Under the pieces are notes generated by a model, which was given only the letters and a program-made list of their open reading frames with translations, was not told the DNA's origin and did not search any database. A stretch of 64,000 nt of DNA from Cryptomeria japonica (taxonomy: Eukaryota > Streptophyta > Pinopsida > Cupressales > Cupressaceae): contig NC_081407.1 of the NCBI RefSeq assembly GCF_030272615.1, positions 149,297,744 through 149,361,743 of the forward strand. The letters run 5' to 3'. Below, piece by piece: positions 31,401-44,262 of this stretch; within the stretch, counting starts at the first letter, position 1; every line of letters starts with the position of its first letter. Both the position numbers and the translations under genes were made by a program.

Positions 31401-34326
31401 CAATATCCAATGACGATTGGGAGAAAGAAAACATCAATTTTTTGATAATCTTAAATATTTCTTTATTCATCACTATAAATCTATTATGAATATAGTCTCA
31501 ATATTGCAGAAATTTATTCTATTATGAATGCAATATTTAGGGATGTAATCTTTATATATATTTTTTAATTAGGAAAAGGTCCTAATAGAATCCCCAACTA
31601 ATTAATCTACAGAAAGATACCACTAAAGAAAGAAATTCAATCCTCACCACTATGGTCTTGAAGGCTTTTAAGATACTTGGATTCCTATTTTGGCCCACTT
31701 TTCCTTGACCCTATGTTAAGATAGTAAACTAGTTTGAGAGGATCTATTGGGTGGGAAATTGTGTATGGTTGCAATTATTTTCATGCATGGAAAGTGATTT
31801 AAAGTTTGGACCAATAGAGGATAAGTATTTCTTGAACCTTCAAGGACATGTGTAGAGCACCGCATGGATGTTTCTCCATTATTGAACTCTTTGAATATGT
31901 AATTAAATTATTTTTGGTTGATGACATAGTAAGTGTGGTATTTGTCTTTTCGATATGTTGTGGATAATATTAATCAAATATGGAATTTTTTTGATGCTAT
32001 ATACACTATGTTTTGGATTGAATTTAGGTAAGAAAAGAGGTAATGGAAGAATAAAAGAGGTACACAAAGGAAGAAGAGTGAAATAGGTGGTTTGGGATGG
32101 AGGTTACAAGTATATATGATAATTCGTATGGATAATTTGTTGTCTATAAAGAGGCAAATAAGCTATCACAACTTCAACATGAATGAATGCCTCATCTACA
32201 GAAGTAAAAGGTACCTCTAATGGTTTCAAAATTTGTCAAAATAGTTATGATATACCAAATAATCAAGTGGAATATCCTTTAGGTAACTAATATTATCTTC
32301 AAACTATTTATTTTGATTTTCATCATATCCTTTCCATGTGCATTTCTCTTGGTTTTAGTCCCATTTTTTCTTTATTTTATATATATTCAAAACAAAATTT
32401 ATAGATGCCTCTACTTGTCTCACCACTCATTAATTGTTTGGGATTTTCATTTCATTCACCAAGGTTGGCATCTATTCTAAGACTTTGTGTCATGGCCAAG
32501 CTAAATTATTTGCCTCTAGTTTCTCTCCAATCTAGTCACCTAGTAGCATGTGAAATCTATCTCTTCCTAATTATTATTCTCTCCATCTTGTTAATGACCA
32601 TTTCATTAATGAATCCTTCCTCATAATTTTGGATAAGTGAGACAATGTTAGTTCAAGGAATCTTTTCAATCCTCTTTCAAGATTCTTTCCCAAGTAATAA
32701 TCTTGCATATTGGAAAATAAATTACACTTCTATTTTTCCAAGCTACTCTTCCTTATAATGCTTAGATTTATTCTAAAGTGCTCATTGTGACTCATGTTTA
32801 CTACTCTTCCTATTAGTCTCATTCCAATATCTCCTACAAAATATGGAATGATTACATTTATATTTTATTTGTGTCTCCTAAATATCCACAAAATTTGGAA
32901 CAATAATACAATTTTTCAATAATACTATGAGCATCACTTTGATGAAATGAGTACTAAGTGATCCATTCTTATGAGGGGTTCATGTAAACTACTCATGAGA
33001 ATGGGTCAGCTTGACTCTAAAACTATGCAAGTGAATCTTGATATAAATATCATAGTATGAAAGTCTTGTGAAAACACTCATTCTTCTAGCGTTGAAAGTT
33101 GTGAGAGAGTTATTAAGGTGATTCTCATGTGTATAGATTCAATGTATAAGTTCAAGACAGATTTTGAGGTGATATTTCTTTCCTTTTAGTACATCTATCT
33201 TTAAATTGGATGTTCTTTTGCCTTCATGGTAGGGAGTAAGTAATTTTTATGTGGGTTCCTTTTTTCATTCTTGGATTATTAAGGAAAGCATAGTTTGTGA
33301 AGAGGAGGTTTTGCTTGTTATCTTATAAAAATATTGGGTATTAGCTATTATAATAAATGATAGACAAAACAATGTCCTCTAAGGCTATTGAAAAGAAATA
33401 TTTATATGATGGATTCTCTTCCCAATTTATCTTCAAAGTTATTTAGTAAATATTTGGGAAACCAAAATAGGGTATGTTGATTTGCAAAGGAAGAACTAAA
33501 TCTCCCAAGCTTTTTCCAACAACCATAAAATTTTATGATTGGGATGCAAAGGAGATTAGTGGATTTGATGGGTTGGCTTTGGTTGGATTCACCTAAGACA
33601 ATTGATGATTTATTAGGCATTGTTGTCGTCGATGCATTGTTAAGGTTATTATGGTTGATTATCAAAGCTAGTGGGATTCAAATATAGAGGCGTGTTTAAG
33701 ATAATTCTTATCATTGGTTGGTTAATAAAAATATGGTTTCAAGATTGATGCACAAACATATTAGAAGGGCACTTTTATGATGTATGCAAAATAATCACAT
33801 TATTAAGCAAAATAATAGGTAATCTATAGGCAAGAATACTCCATATATAGATATTCTATATGAGGGACATGACTAATTCCACAAACTATAAGATTGACTA
33901 GGCTTTTCTCATTAGTGGAATCATATAATAGCTAGTGTGTATTGTTGGCTAGATGCATGAATTTGTAGTTTCCATACAACTAAGAAATGATAATGTTTCT
34001 AAGTACAAACCAAGTGGGAACTATGGACCCACTAATCTTATTTGTAACCACTCGCCATGACTATATTATGATAACTCTCTTATTGATAATAGAGAGTATC
34101 TAATACATTTATTAAGACCCTGATTATGGTCATGGTAGACCACACAAAGAATGAGTTCCATAGGAGGCTAAGAAGGTGATCCATGAACAAGAGTTTTTTT
34201 CATTCAATCCTTAACATTAACTATCATTAAGGTGGAGAAATTTTTGAGGTGAGAAATTTAGTGAAATATTACTTAATATTCTAACTAGAGATATTACATA
34301 CTAATCATGAAGTGTGAGTTCATACG
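31401..34326. other. AT-rich sequence, no gene recognised
   Basis: About 2.9 kb with only short chance ORFs (the longest about 90 codons, without family resemblance). No LTR, terminal repeat or RNA gene is seen. It may be further gene-flank material carried with the PPR and kinase fragments. Confidence 0.4.
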
Positions 34327-34331
34327 ACTCA
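34327..34331. repeat. Target-site duplication of Copia-4 (left)
   Basis: ACTCA, identical to 40344-40348 on the other side. Confidence 0.9.
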
Positions 34332-35225
34332 TGTTGGGAAAAATGGTGTCTCAACCTTGCATTTATGTGAGGTTACTATTTATAGTAAGTTTTCATTTGA
34401 GCACGAAATAGTGCGAAACTCTCCCTGAAGCTTCTGGTTGGCTAGATAAGCATTCCGGTAAAGTTGCATCGCAAGGTCACAGCTAGTTTTGAAGATATTA
34501 AAGTTTTCATCTTGGAGGGGTGCAATAAAATGTTTAAACTTAATTTTGGGGACTTTAGAGGCTCTGAAATGCCCTGAAAAGTTGCTGTAACCGGCGAAGC
34601 GGGTTACGAGGTGATAGAGCACTTCGCGAGCTTTCCGACGCTTTAAACGGTTCGTCAATCGGACACCCAGTTCTCAAGTTATGGCCTCCGGAAGTTTGTA
34701 CTCCTGAAATAGGAAAAATAATTTGTATCGAATACATAAATGAGCTATGAAAGGGAGCGACACGTGTTGATGTGTGCATTAACATGTCATAGGGCATCTA
34801 GAAGGGAGATAAGGTCGGCTACACCTTATTGGGTGGTTTTAGCCCATGGTTTTGTAATACCGTTTGATGGTTTCTTGTATTGTATCTCCTATTTATGAGG
34901 TGTGTGAGATAGAGGTTGTGTGTAAGAGTCTTATGGCTATTGAGTTGCCTCTGAATCTCTGATTAGTGATACTCCTGCGAAGAGCTTGCTCTGCAAGTAT
35001 TTTGTAATCTGTTTTTGATTGCTGAATAAAATATTGAGCTGCTTTTGGAGGGTGGGGTTTTTCTCCCGAAAGGGTTTTCCCCACGTAAATCATTGTGTTG
35101 TGGTATGATTGCTATTATATCTATTTCTATTTTCTGTAACTGTTGTAATGATCTGAAAAAGTTTTGCATTACCCTCCTCTCAAGGTTAGTGTAGGAAGTT
35201 GTTTCCGCTACTTAACTTCCTTACA
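34332..35225 (+). repeat. 5' LTR of Copia-4
   Basis: TGTTGGGAAAAATGG...CTTCCTTACA, 894 bp, the same length as the 3' LTR. A poly(A)-type AATAAAATATT signal is near 35025. Confidence 0.95.
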
Positions 35226-35226
35226 A

Positions 35227-35240
35227 GTGGTATCAGAGCC
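35227..35240 (+). promoter_or_regulatory. Primer binding site of Copia-4
   Basis: GTGGTATCAGAGCC starts two bases after the LTR; intact Met-tRNA type site. Confidence 0.9.
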
Positions 35241-35349
35241 TGATCACCTTTGGTTTCAATTGTGGGCAGTTGGGTTTTTTGAACTAATCCAGTTTTGAGT
35301 GGGAGCTTGTGCAGAAGACACTTTTTGATCTTGTTGCAGGAATATTCAG

Positions 35350-38300
35350 ATGGCGAGTTCGTCAGGGAGAATAGAGGTGGAGAAATTTAATGGAAGTAAT
35401 TTTGAGATGTGGAAGCTGAAGATGGAAGATCTGCTAATAGATCAAGATCTTTGGGATGCTGTTGATGCGAATGTCCAAAGGCCCTCAGATCCTACTGCGG
35501 CAGCTCAGTATGATGTTATGGACCGAAAAGCCAAGGGTCTAATCAGACTGTGCCTGGCAGACTCTGTTCTAATCAATGTCCATGAAGAAAACTCTGCAAA
35601 GAAGCTATGGACTAAGCTTGGTGAGATGTATCAAGTGAAATCTTTATTAAATCAAATTTTCTTAAGAAAGAAATTGTATTCCTTGAAGATGGAAGAGGGT
35701 GGACGAATTGCAGACCACCTAGAAGCATTCAATATGATTGTGGCTCAATTAGTATCCGTCGGTGTTAAGATGGACGAGGAGGAGAAATGTCAGATCTTGC
35801 TTTGTTCTTTGCCTGATTCGTGGGATTCTCTTGTTATGGCTATCAGTAGTACTTCTGTTGTTTTGAAATCTGAAGACGTGGTGGGTGCCCTACTCGGTGA
35901 AGAGATGCGAAGGAAGGTATCCATCAATTCAAAGGAAGCCCTAACCGTTCGTGGAAGACCTAAGGAGAAAGGCAAGAAGAATGAGAAGCGCGGCAAGTCC
36001 AAATCCAAAGGGAGATCGAAATCTCCTGGAAAGTCCAAAGTCATTTGCTGGAATTGCGGTAAACCGGGTCACATCCGTAAGGACTACAAAGAAGAAAAGA
36101 AGAAGAAAAAGAAAAAGTTCGATTCTGATTCTGAGTCCGACAAGGAAGATGGTGATGCATTTATTGCGGCTTTGGTGACTCATGCAGGTAATGATGCCTG
36201 GCTAATTGACTCAGGTGCATCTTTTCATATGACTTCCAATAGAGATTGGTTTTTTGAATATGAAGGATTTAATGGAGGTAAGGTGCACTTGGGTGATGAT
36301 TCACCTCTAGACATTGTTGGTCGAGGTAAGGTTAGAATCAGGTTTTCTGATGGTAGAATAAAAGGGATTAATGGTGTGCTGCATATCCCTGGATTAAAAC
36401 GAAACCTGTTATCTGTGAGCAAACTGATAGATGCGGGTGTGCAGGTAGTCTTTTCTGAAACAGGATGTAAGATGATTAAGGGTGCTATGGTAGTTGCTAG
36501 AGGTGTCAGGTTTGGCACTCTGTATAAGCTTGAAGCATACACTGTTGAGTGTAATAGCACTTCTGTAAAAAGAAAATCTGTGGATACTTCACTGGAAGAT
36601 TTGAAGGTTTCACCTTCAGCAGATGGAAATGGTTTTTGGGTACGTAAGGGTGCTCTTTCGTCTGAAGCAAAGTTACCTGCAGAGAAGACTATGTTATGGC
36701 ACCAGAGACTTGGCCACATTGGAGAAAAGGGTCTAAGGACCTTGAAAAATAAAAACCTTGTTGAAGGTTTGAATGACTGTAACCTTGACTTTGATTTCTG
36801 TGAGCATTGCATTTATGGAAAACAAAACCGCGTTCAGTTTTACTCGAGTTCTCATAAAACTTGTGGTGTTTTGGATCTTATCCATTCTGATGTGTTTGGT
36901 CCAGTAGATGTCTCTTCGATTGGAAAATCCACATATTATGTTTCATTTATTGATGATTTTAGTAGAAGGACATGGGTTTATTTTCTAAAGAGTAAATCTG
37001 AAGTTTTTAGTCGTTTTAAAGAATTTAATGCAATGGTTGAGTTGCAGACTGGAAAGAAAATAAAATGTTTGAGAACTGATAATGGCGGTGAGTTTTGCTC
37101 TAATGATTTTGATAGATTCTGTAAAGACTGTGGAATTAACAGGCAGAAGACAACTCCGTATTCTCCATAGCAGAATGGAGTTGCAGAAAGAATGAACAGG
37201 ACACTGATGGAAAAGGCTAGGAGTATGTTGAGTGGTGCTGGTCTTGAACAAAAGTTTTGGGCTGAAGCTGTTGCCACTGCTTGCTACCTGATTAACAGGT
37301 CTCCTACATCAGCTCTTGTTGATAAAACGCCTATGGAAGCATGGTCAGGTCACAAGCCTTCATTGAGACATCTTAGAGTTTTTGGTTGCGAAGCATATGC
37401 ACATGTGTCAAAGGAGAAGCGAACAAAGTTGGAGAACAAGGTTGTGAAATGTATCTTCATCGGGTATAGTTATGGTGTGAAAGGATACAAGCTTTGGGAC
37501 CCTGTTGCACAAAAGGTAATTCACAGTAGAAGTGTTATTTTTAGAGAAATTAAGTCTCCTTCTGTTACATTGTAGCCAGAACAGACTAAAAAAGAAGATG
37601 TGATTCAACTTCCTCCTACACCTGAAAGAGTTGAATCAAGACCCCTAGATAGGCAAGAATTTGAGGAGAGCTCGTCTAGCTCTGAATCTTCAGAAGAGGA
37701 GGAAGAACCTCCAACTCAGCTTGTTCGAAGGTCTACAAGACATAGACAACCACCTGAAAGGTATTCACCTGATGATTGGAGATGTATTTTTGCTCTGAAT
37801 ACTAGTGTGGATGAACCGAAATCTGTAGAAGAGGCATTAGGTATGAATGATGCAGAATCCTGGAAGATTGCTATGGAGGAAGAAATGGCAGCTTTGAAAA
37901 AGAATGATACATGGGATCTTGTACCATTTCCTGAAGGACGAAAACCTGTTGGTTGTAAATGGGTGTTCAAGAAAAAGATTGGTTCAGATGGATGCATTGA
38001 AAAGTATAAAGCAAGGTTGGTTGCAAAAGGCTACTCTCAGGTTGAGGGTGTTGATTACGGTGAGATATTTTCTCCTGTTGCAAAAATGACGTCCATTAGA
38101 TTTTTGCTTTCTATTGCTACTGCTTATGATTTAGAGGTTGAGCAAATGGATGTGAAAACTGCTTTCCTTCATGGTGATTTGGAGGAAGATATTTATATGA
38201 CACAGCCAGAGCACTATGTGGTGAAAGGCAAAAGAAATTTGGTCTGTAAATTGAATAAATCTTTGTATGGCCTCAAACAAAGTCCTAGGATGTGGTACCA

Positions 38301-39393
38301 GAAATTTGATACATATGTGTTGAGTTTGGGATTTGAACGTTCTAAATCAGATCACTGTGTTTATTATAAATCTTATGGTGATCATTTCTTATTCATTGCA
38401 TTGTATGTTGATGATATGTTATTCATTGGTAAAGGGAAAGGTATGATTTCAGAACTGAAGTCTCAGCTCGCTGCTAAATTTGAAATGAAAGATCTTGGTG
38501 CAGCAAAGCACATTCTTGGGATGGAAATTAGAAGAGATAGGGCAAACAGAAAGCTATGGCTAGGCCAGAGTAAGTATGTGAATTCAGTGTTACAGAGGTT
38601 CAACATGCAGAATTGTAGACCATTGAGTGTTCCTTTTACAGTTGGAACGAAACTATCTGTTTCAGATTGTCCTACATCCCCATTGGAGATGGAAGACATG
38701 AGCAGAGTGCCTTACCAGAGTGCAGTTGGAAGCTTGATGTATGCTATGGTCTGTACTAGACCAGATATTGCCCAAGCAGTGGGAGTACTTTCTAGATATA
38801 TGTCTAATCCTGGTAGAGTTCATTGGGATGCAGTCAAAAGAGTCTTCAGATATTTGAAGGGTACTTCAGAGTATTCTTTGTGTTATCATGGTAATTCAGT
38901 TGGAGACATGACTTCCCTTGATATCCATGGTTATGTAGATTCAGATTGGGCAGGTGATATTGATAGCAGAAGATCCACCAGTGCTTATGTGTTTACTTTG
39001 TTTGGTGGTGCAATTAGTTGGATGAGTAAGCGACAGGCTGTGGTTGCTTTATCCACTACTGAAGCAGAGTATATGGCAGCTACTCATGCTTGTAAAGAGG
39101 CCATTTGGCTTAAGAGACTGTGTTCGGATATTGGAATAAAACAAGGTACAGTGATAGTTTACTGTGACAGTCAGAGTGCAATTAGCCTAGCTAAGAACCC
39201 GACATTTCATGCCCGGACCAAACATATTGATGTTCAGTATCATTTTGTTAGAGATATGGTCGAAGATGGTAGGGTGAAGCTGGTTAAGGTGGACACTTTG
39301 ATGAATGTTGCAGATGCTTTAACTAAGGCTTTGAGCACAGAGAAGTTCAGATGGTGTTTAGAGTCTATGGGCCTTATGGCCCCTAGCAATTGA
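35350..39393 (+). pseudogene. Copia-4 gag-pol polyprotein, two nonsense codons
   Basis: One frame from ATG 35350 to TGA 39391-39393. Gag: FNGSNFEMWKLKMEDLL, basic tract, then zinc knuckle CWNCGKPGHIRKDY, in which the fourth Cys is Tyr (near 36089). Protease: WLIDSGASFHM near 36199. Integrase: HQRLGHIG...CEHC, then D near 36892, TDNGGEF near 37078 and the Glu in NGVAERMN near 37174. RT: WDLVPFPEGRKPVGCKWVF, VKTAFLHGDL, catalytic YVDDMLFIG near 38404. RNase H: TTEAEYMAA, YCDSQSAIS, VADALTKAL. TAG stops at 37168 and 37573, the first clearly where CAG (Gln) belongs. All other catalytic residues seem present. It might be rescued in trans or by readthrough, but as written it is broken. Confidence 0.93.
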
Positions 39394-39431
39394 TTCATTG
39401 TGTTGACATTCCCTTCCGCTCATGCAAGGTG

Positions 39432-39449
39432 TTCGACAAGTGGGAGATT
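39432..39449 (+). promoter_or_regulatory. Polypurine tract of Copia-4
   Basis: CGACAAGTGGGAGATT immediately before the LTR start TGTTGGG at 39450. Confidence 0.8.
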
Positions 39450-40343
39450 TGTTGGGAAAAATGGTGTCTCAACCTTGCATTTATGTGAGGTTACTATTTA
39501 TAGTAAGTTTTCATTTGAGCACGAAATAGTGCGAAACTCTCCCTGAAGCTTCTGGTTGGCTAGATAAGCATTCCGGTAAAGTTGCATCGCAAGGTCACAG
39601 CTAGTTTTGAAGATATTAAAGTTTTCGTCTTGGAGGGGTGCAATAAAATGTTTAAACTTAATTTTGGGGACTTTAGAGGCTCCGAAATGCCCTGAAAAGT
39701 TGCCGTAACCGGCGAAGCGGGTTATGAGGTGATAGAGCACTTCGCGAGCTTTCCGGCGCTTCAAACGGTTCGTCAATCGGACACCCGGTTCTCAAGTTAT
39801 GGCCTCCGGAAGTTTGTACTCCTGAAATAGGAAAAATAATTTGTATCGAATACATAAATGAGCTGTAAAAGGGAGCGACATGTGTTGATGTGTGCTTTAA
39901 CATGTCATAGGGCATCTAGAAGGGAGATAAGGTCGGCTACACCTTATTGGGTGGTTTTAGCCCATGGTTTTGTAATACCGTTTGATGGTTTCTTGTATTG
40001 TATCTCCTATTTATGAGGTGTGTGAGATAGAGGTTGTGTGTAAGAGTCTTATGGCTATTGAGTTGCCTCTGAATCTCTGATTAGTGATACTCCTGCGAAG
40101 AGCTTGCTCTGCAAGTATTTTGTAATCTGTTTTTGATTGCTGAATAAAATATTGAGCTGCTTTTGGAGGGTGGGGTTTTTCTCCCGAAAGGGTTTTCCCC
40201 ACGTAAATCATTGTGTTGTGGTATGATTGCTATTATATCTATTTCTATTTTCTGTAACTGTTGTAATGATCTGAAAAAGTTTTGCATTACCCTCCTCTCA
40301 AGGTTAGTGTAGGAAGTTGTTTCCGCTACTTAACTTCCTTACA
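39450..40343 (+). repeat. 3' LTR of Copia-4
   Basis: 894 bp, about 98.8% identical to 34332-35225 by eye count, followed by ACTCA. Confidence 0.95.
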
Positions 40344-40450
40344 ACTCACTGATATATAATGATAAAGTATTACATAATTAAAATTGTAAAAAACACTACC
40401 TACTTTATATTAAATTTATTATTATTCTAATGTGCAAAGAATAAACAAGA

Positions 40451-41285
40451 TTATCTAGGAATTAAATCTGTTACAGTTTCATCATTAATAGATGGATGGA
40501 TTGAATGAGTGATTGATGAAGTAGTTGAATTCGTGCCTATAATTCTAGAGGTTGGAGAGTTTAAAAGCATTGCATGTACATCGATCATTGACGACCGAAT
40601 TAATGCATCTACTTGTGCACATAAAAGGCCCACATGAATGCATCTTAAAACTTACTCATTGGATATGCTTTCTACTATTGCTTTGTCAATCACATTCACA
40701 ATATTTCCTCTCACAAAATATTTCCATACCTAAACAAGAATGACTAATACTCATCTTGATGAGATATACAATATAAAAAAATTGTTTTATCTTGTATTTT
40801 CACCACCATCTTAACCTCATTTAGAAATTGCTCCTTTCCTTGCATTGATTGAATGAAAAGTCTCTTTACTGCTATTTGTATTCCATTTGGCATTGTCCCC
40901 TGACAGAAAGACAACACAATAATCTTATGATTATATCTCACTATGAATTGATAACCGATTCCAGAACTATAAATTGAGTAAAATACTGCTTGAAACTTGT
41001 TCTGATAAATTAATCAAGATTAGAAAAGAGGACCACTAAGGAAAAATCATTAATCCTATGTTTATATCTGACTATAAATATTTAACCATTTCTGGAACTA
41101 TAGAAAAGAGGGCCACTAAGGATTATGTTACCTTGTATACAACACCAAATCCTCCCTTTCCAAGCTTGTTATTTTCATGGAAATTGTTAGTTGCGGCCTT
41201 GATATTTTCCAACTTACATATTATCTCTTGCTCCTGGCCAATCGCTATGTCTACCTCTCTGTCTGGATTCTCTGGATAAGTATTA
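40451..41285 (-). pseudogene. Receptor-like kinase gene fragment, core exons missing
   Basis: Three pieces on the minus strand. Exon A (about 41285-41132): LENIKAATNNF and the ATP-binding loop LGKGGFGVVYK, ending at a GTAAC donor. Exon B (40899-about 40790): starts after an acceptor (TTTCTGTCAG) in the same phase with GTMPNGIQIAVKRL, which holds the catalytic Lys, and FLNEVKMVVKIQ. Exon C (about 40670-40451): the C-terminal lobe, LRCIHVGLLCAQVDALIRSS, with TAG at 40451. The HRD and DFG exons are absent, since only about 120 bp separate B and C. Wording fits the cysteine-rich/DUF26 or S-domain receptor kinase class. Inactive. Confidence 0.82.
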
Positions 41286-41289
41286 CATG

Positions 41290-41790
41290 GGGAGAAATGG
41301 GGGTGATGGGGGAGGAGATTACAATCTTGTATCAGGATATAGATTTATTTTCCAACCATAATGTAACAAAAATGAATCGAAAATTTTCTTGATTCTATTC
41401 TAATACCCTAACTAGCAAGGAATTTTGTTGATACAACTGTAGCACAAGTTCAAGAAAATTTTACCACAAAAATACCATTCCTCGAGAGCACTCGCATCCA
41501 TAATTCTTTCTCAAAGATGACTTCTTCCTTCATCTATAGCTCTTACTGTTGTTGACGCAGGCCCCGGGCGTCGCCGTTTACACAACCCATTTTGGGCTCC
41601 CTTGTGGTCGTCTTCACTAGTTATGTGCCAGCCCTTGGCACTTTTGCCCATGGCACTTCGTTCCCCCATTCCCCGTTGTGGCCATGTTTGTCACACCAAT
41701 GATCGCTATAGAGGCGGGATGAATGAGAGGCGAGATTTATGAAATGACTTGGTCTTTTCTTTTTTTTTTAAGTAATGCACAAGGTCATCA
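41290..41790. other. Spacer with a GC-rich patch
   Basis: 41555-41720 is unusually GC-rich and CpG-containing for this window (GCCCCGGGCGTCGCCG near 41562). No protein family recognised. After about 41790 the leader of the gag-protease element resumes with GAATTCCGAC-type motifs. The exact right border of the inserted block cannot be fixed. Confidence 0.4.
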
Positions 41791-41950
41791 GAATTTCAAC
41801 AAACACGGGCACTTTTTCTAAAAAAACCCTAATGTCATTGCATTATCGTTGGAATTCCGACGAAACGGGCATTTTTTCAAAAAAAAATCAATTTTGATCA
41901 CAATATACCTTCTCCGTTAGAAACCTCTATCAAAATTTTAGGCTAAATGA

Positions 41951-43336
41951 ATTAGTGATGTAACCATTGATGGATCTCATTATGAAGAAGGAGCTTTAAC
42001 TAGGGTTTCTCTAGATCAAATTTCTACATTGGATAATCAATTTGATAGCTTTCAACAATGGATATCCCAAGAATACCCTAATAGTGAAGCTCTTCCATTA
42101 ATTGAAGGTCTTAAGCACACAATTCAAAGTGATAAGAATCGAATTGATATATTGCGTGGCATTGCACATACTGTTGATTCTAATGTTATGCTCATCAAGA
42201 GTTGTGCTGAAACCCTAGGCTACTCACAACCTTCAACACAAGTCAATTCCTCTATTCCTTTGATCAATCCTATGACTAGTATTCCTACTTTCACATCCAA
42301 CATCATGGCTACTTCAACTCAAAATGTCATTCCTACAACCATAGGTCATGGGGGAATCCCTCTTCTTCATTTAATCCTCCATTGTTACCTATATCTTCCA
42401 TGAGTATTCCTACTATTCCTCAACCAATGAGTGTGACACAAGGGGGCAATTCCTTCAACAACTTTATTCCTCCCTTTTCCTACCCAATCATCACCAATGC
42501 CTACTTATCATAGTGTGCCACCACCTTATTCTCATTCCATGCCTTCTTTCAATAAAATCACACTGCCTTCTCAATCACCTATGTCTAACATGAATTCTTC
42601 CACCGAAATGACAATCAACAATCTTGCCCAAACTGTGTCTTCCTTACAACAACACAATGCTTCTATGAGTCAATCCAAGTTTATTGTGCCCACCTTTGAT
42701 GTTACGAGCCCACTTTCTCTTGATATTGTTAAAGTCATGCCACATAAACATGTTGAGATCCCTCAATTGAAACTCTATAATGGAAAATGTGATCCTCTTA
42801 TGCATGTCAAAACATTCCAAACCTTGTGTACTGATTTTGCCAATGATCAATGATTGCTTGAAAAACTGTTTACAAGAACACTAAGATATAAGGCCTTACA
42901 ATGGTATTGCTCTCTTCCTTCTTATTCTATCACTTCCTTTCAACAACTAGAAAATACTTTCATCCAACAATTTCAAAACAACATTGGTCCTAAAATCACT
43001 TTGACTGATTTAATGCATTGTAAACAAGGTATTAAAGAGAAAGTGACTGATTTCATTGGTAGATATAAGAATTTGTGTGCTCAAATTTATTTTCATGTGC
43101 ATGATAATGATATTCAAAGAATTTTCATTTCTAATTTACAAAAATATATCAAGGAAAATCTTCTTTTGTCTGAGTTTACTTCATTTCCGCAGTTGTACGT
43201 AACACTCCACAATTATCAACTGGCTGTGAGTCAAATGGAGCAATCCACTCCTATGGCTCTGAGTGATAAGGGTGAGAGTTTTCAACAACCATTTGTGAAG
43301 TTAAAACCAGAAAAAAAGCTTCATCAAGTTCAATGA
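41951..43336 (+). pseudogene. Gag of the gag-protease element
   Basis: One main frame opens at 41951 (first Met used could be 42029). It encodes a gypsy-type Gag: FDSFQQWISQEYPNSEALPL early on, then a Pro/Ser-rich linker (42240-42600). The conserved retrotransposon gag core is VEIPQLKLYNGKCDPLMHVK with ALQWYCSLP and FIQQF near 42750-42980. Two compensating frame changes lie near 42360 and 42490, and a TGA is at 42851-42853. No zinc knuckle is obvious. Known role: capsid formation and RNA packaging. No pol follows, so other elements' enzymes would be needed. Confidence 0.75.
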
Positions 43337-43617
43337 TCCAATTAACAACAACCATGTGAATGATAAAATAGGCGTGCCTCATATTTCTAAATTTTTCCAA
43401 AGAGAAAGACAATTTACTCCTTTGAATAAATCTTTGCATAGTATTATATCTTAGTTATTGCATAGTTTTGTTATCAAAATTCTTCCTATAAAAGAAGTTG
43501 ATCCTTCCAAACTTGCATCTCCTTATTTTGATAACAATTCCTTTTTCCAATTTCATCGTCAACCTAGTCATGATACTAAGAAATGTTTTGCCTTGAAACA
43601 TAAGGTTCAAGACTTGA
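43337..43617 (+). pseudogene. Gag-protease linker, broken
   Basis: A different frame (43458-43640) still shows a coherent piece, CFALKHKVQDLIDKN with FQFHRQPSHDTKKC before it. This resembles the CxFH...HDTxxCxxLKxxIEDLI block that follows gag in Tat/Athila-type gypsy elements. Frame changes at both ends. Confidence 0.55.
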
Positions 43618-44262
43618 TTGATAAGAATGGTAGGTGTGAATGATAAAGGGAATAAATTAGTTTCTCCTCCTAATCAAAATATTAAAATTTTCATTGATCC
43701 CTTGCCATCTCATACCTCTAACATTATTGAGATTCTGCCTAATTCTCTCTCTTCTGAAACATTCATTTGTATGGCTCTAAACTTGGTTAATATGGTAGAA
43801 GCACAAGATACACCTAAGGATCCTTATATTACATTTGAACCCAGTGAGACCATTAGAGCCCCTAATGGCCCTTTATACATAGCTACAAAGGTTAAGGATA
43901 TCCCTTGTCATGGTTCCCTAATTGATCCCTCTTGCATGGTTAATGTCATAAATGAAGAGTATATTTTCACTTTAAGATTGCATAAACCACTATATGATTC
44001 TTGTAGTGTAGTTGTGAAGTTATTTGATGGCTTCTCTTGTCCTACTATTGGTTCTATCACCCTTCTTGTCAAAGTCCATACTAAATCCAGGGATGTTGAC
44101 TTTGTTATCATACCTTCTTTTGAGCAATTCCATGTGAAGTTGGGCTATCCTTGGCTATCTTCCATGAAGGCTATTGCTTCTCCAATCCACAAGTGTCTTA
44201 AATTTGCTCATAATGGAGAAATCATAACCATGAACCATAGCTTATTTCATCCATCTAAATGA
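43618..44262 (+). pseudogene. Aspartic protease region of the gag-protease element
   Basis: Readable for 214 codons. The protease-like part has GSLIDPSCMVNVINEEYI (expected D-S/T/G-G changed to DPS) near 43911, then FDGFSCPTIGSITLLVKV and FEQFHVKLGYPWLSSMKAIA, typical of the gypsy retropepsin fold (VxxLxxYNAILGRPWL-type ending). The altered active-site triplet argues against activity. It ends in TGA at 44260-44262, with Pro-rich sequence following. Confidence 0.7.

Larger units (their letters stand above)
34332..40343 (+). mobile_element. Copia-4: young, nearly intact copia element (Tork/Tnt1-like)
   Basis: Two 894-bp LTRs, Met-tRNA primer site, one 1347-codon gag-pol frame, polypurine tract and a perfect ACTCA target duplication. 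I count about 11 differences between the LTRs (about 1.2%), nearly all transitions, so it is the most recent insertion seen. The gag start and RT wording resemble the Tork/Tnt1 group. It interrupts the region that carries the host gene fragments. Confidence 0.93.

Noticed and set aside
32405-33665. Short ORFs of 73-87 codons in AT-rich DNA
   Set aside because: No family resemblance, no supporting context, and lengths expected by chance.
34380-35169. Minus-strand ORFs of 66-92 codons, repeated at 39498-40287
   Set aside because: They lie in the Copia-4 LTRs, antisense to the element. The near-identical repetition only reflects LTR identity.
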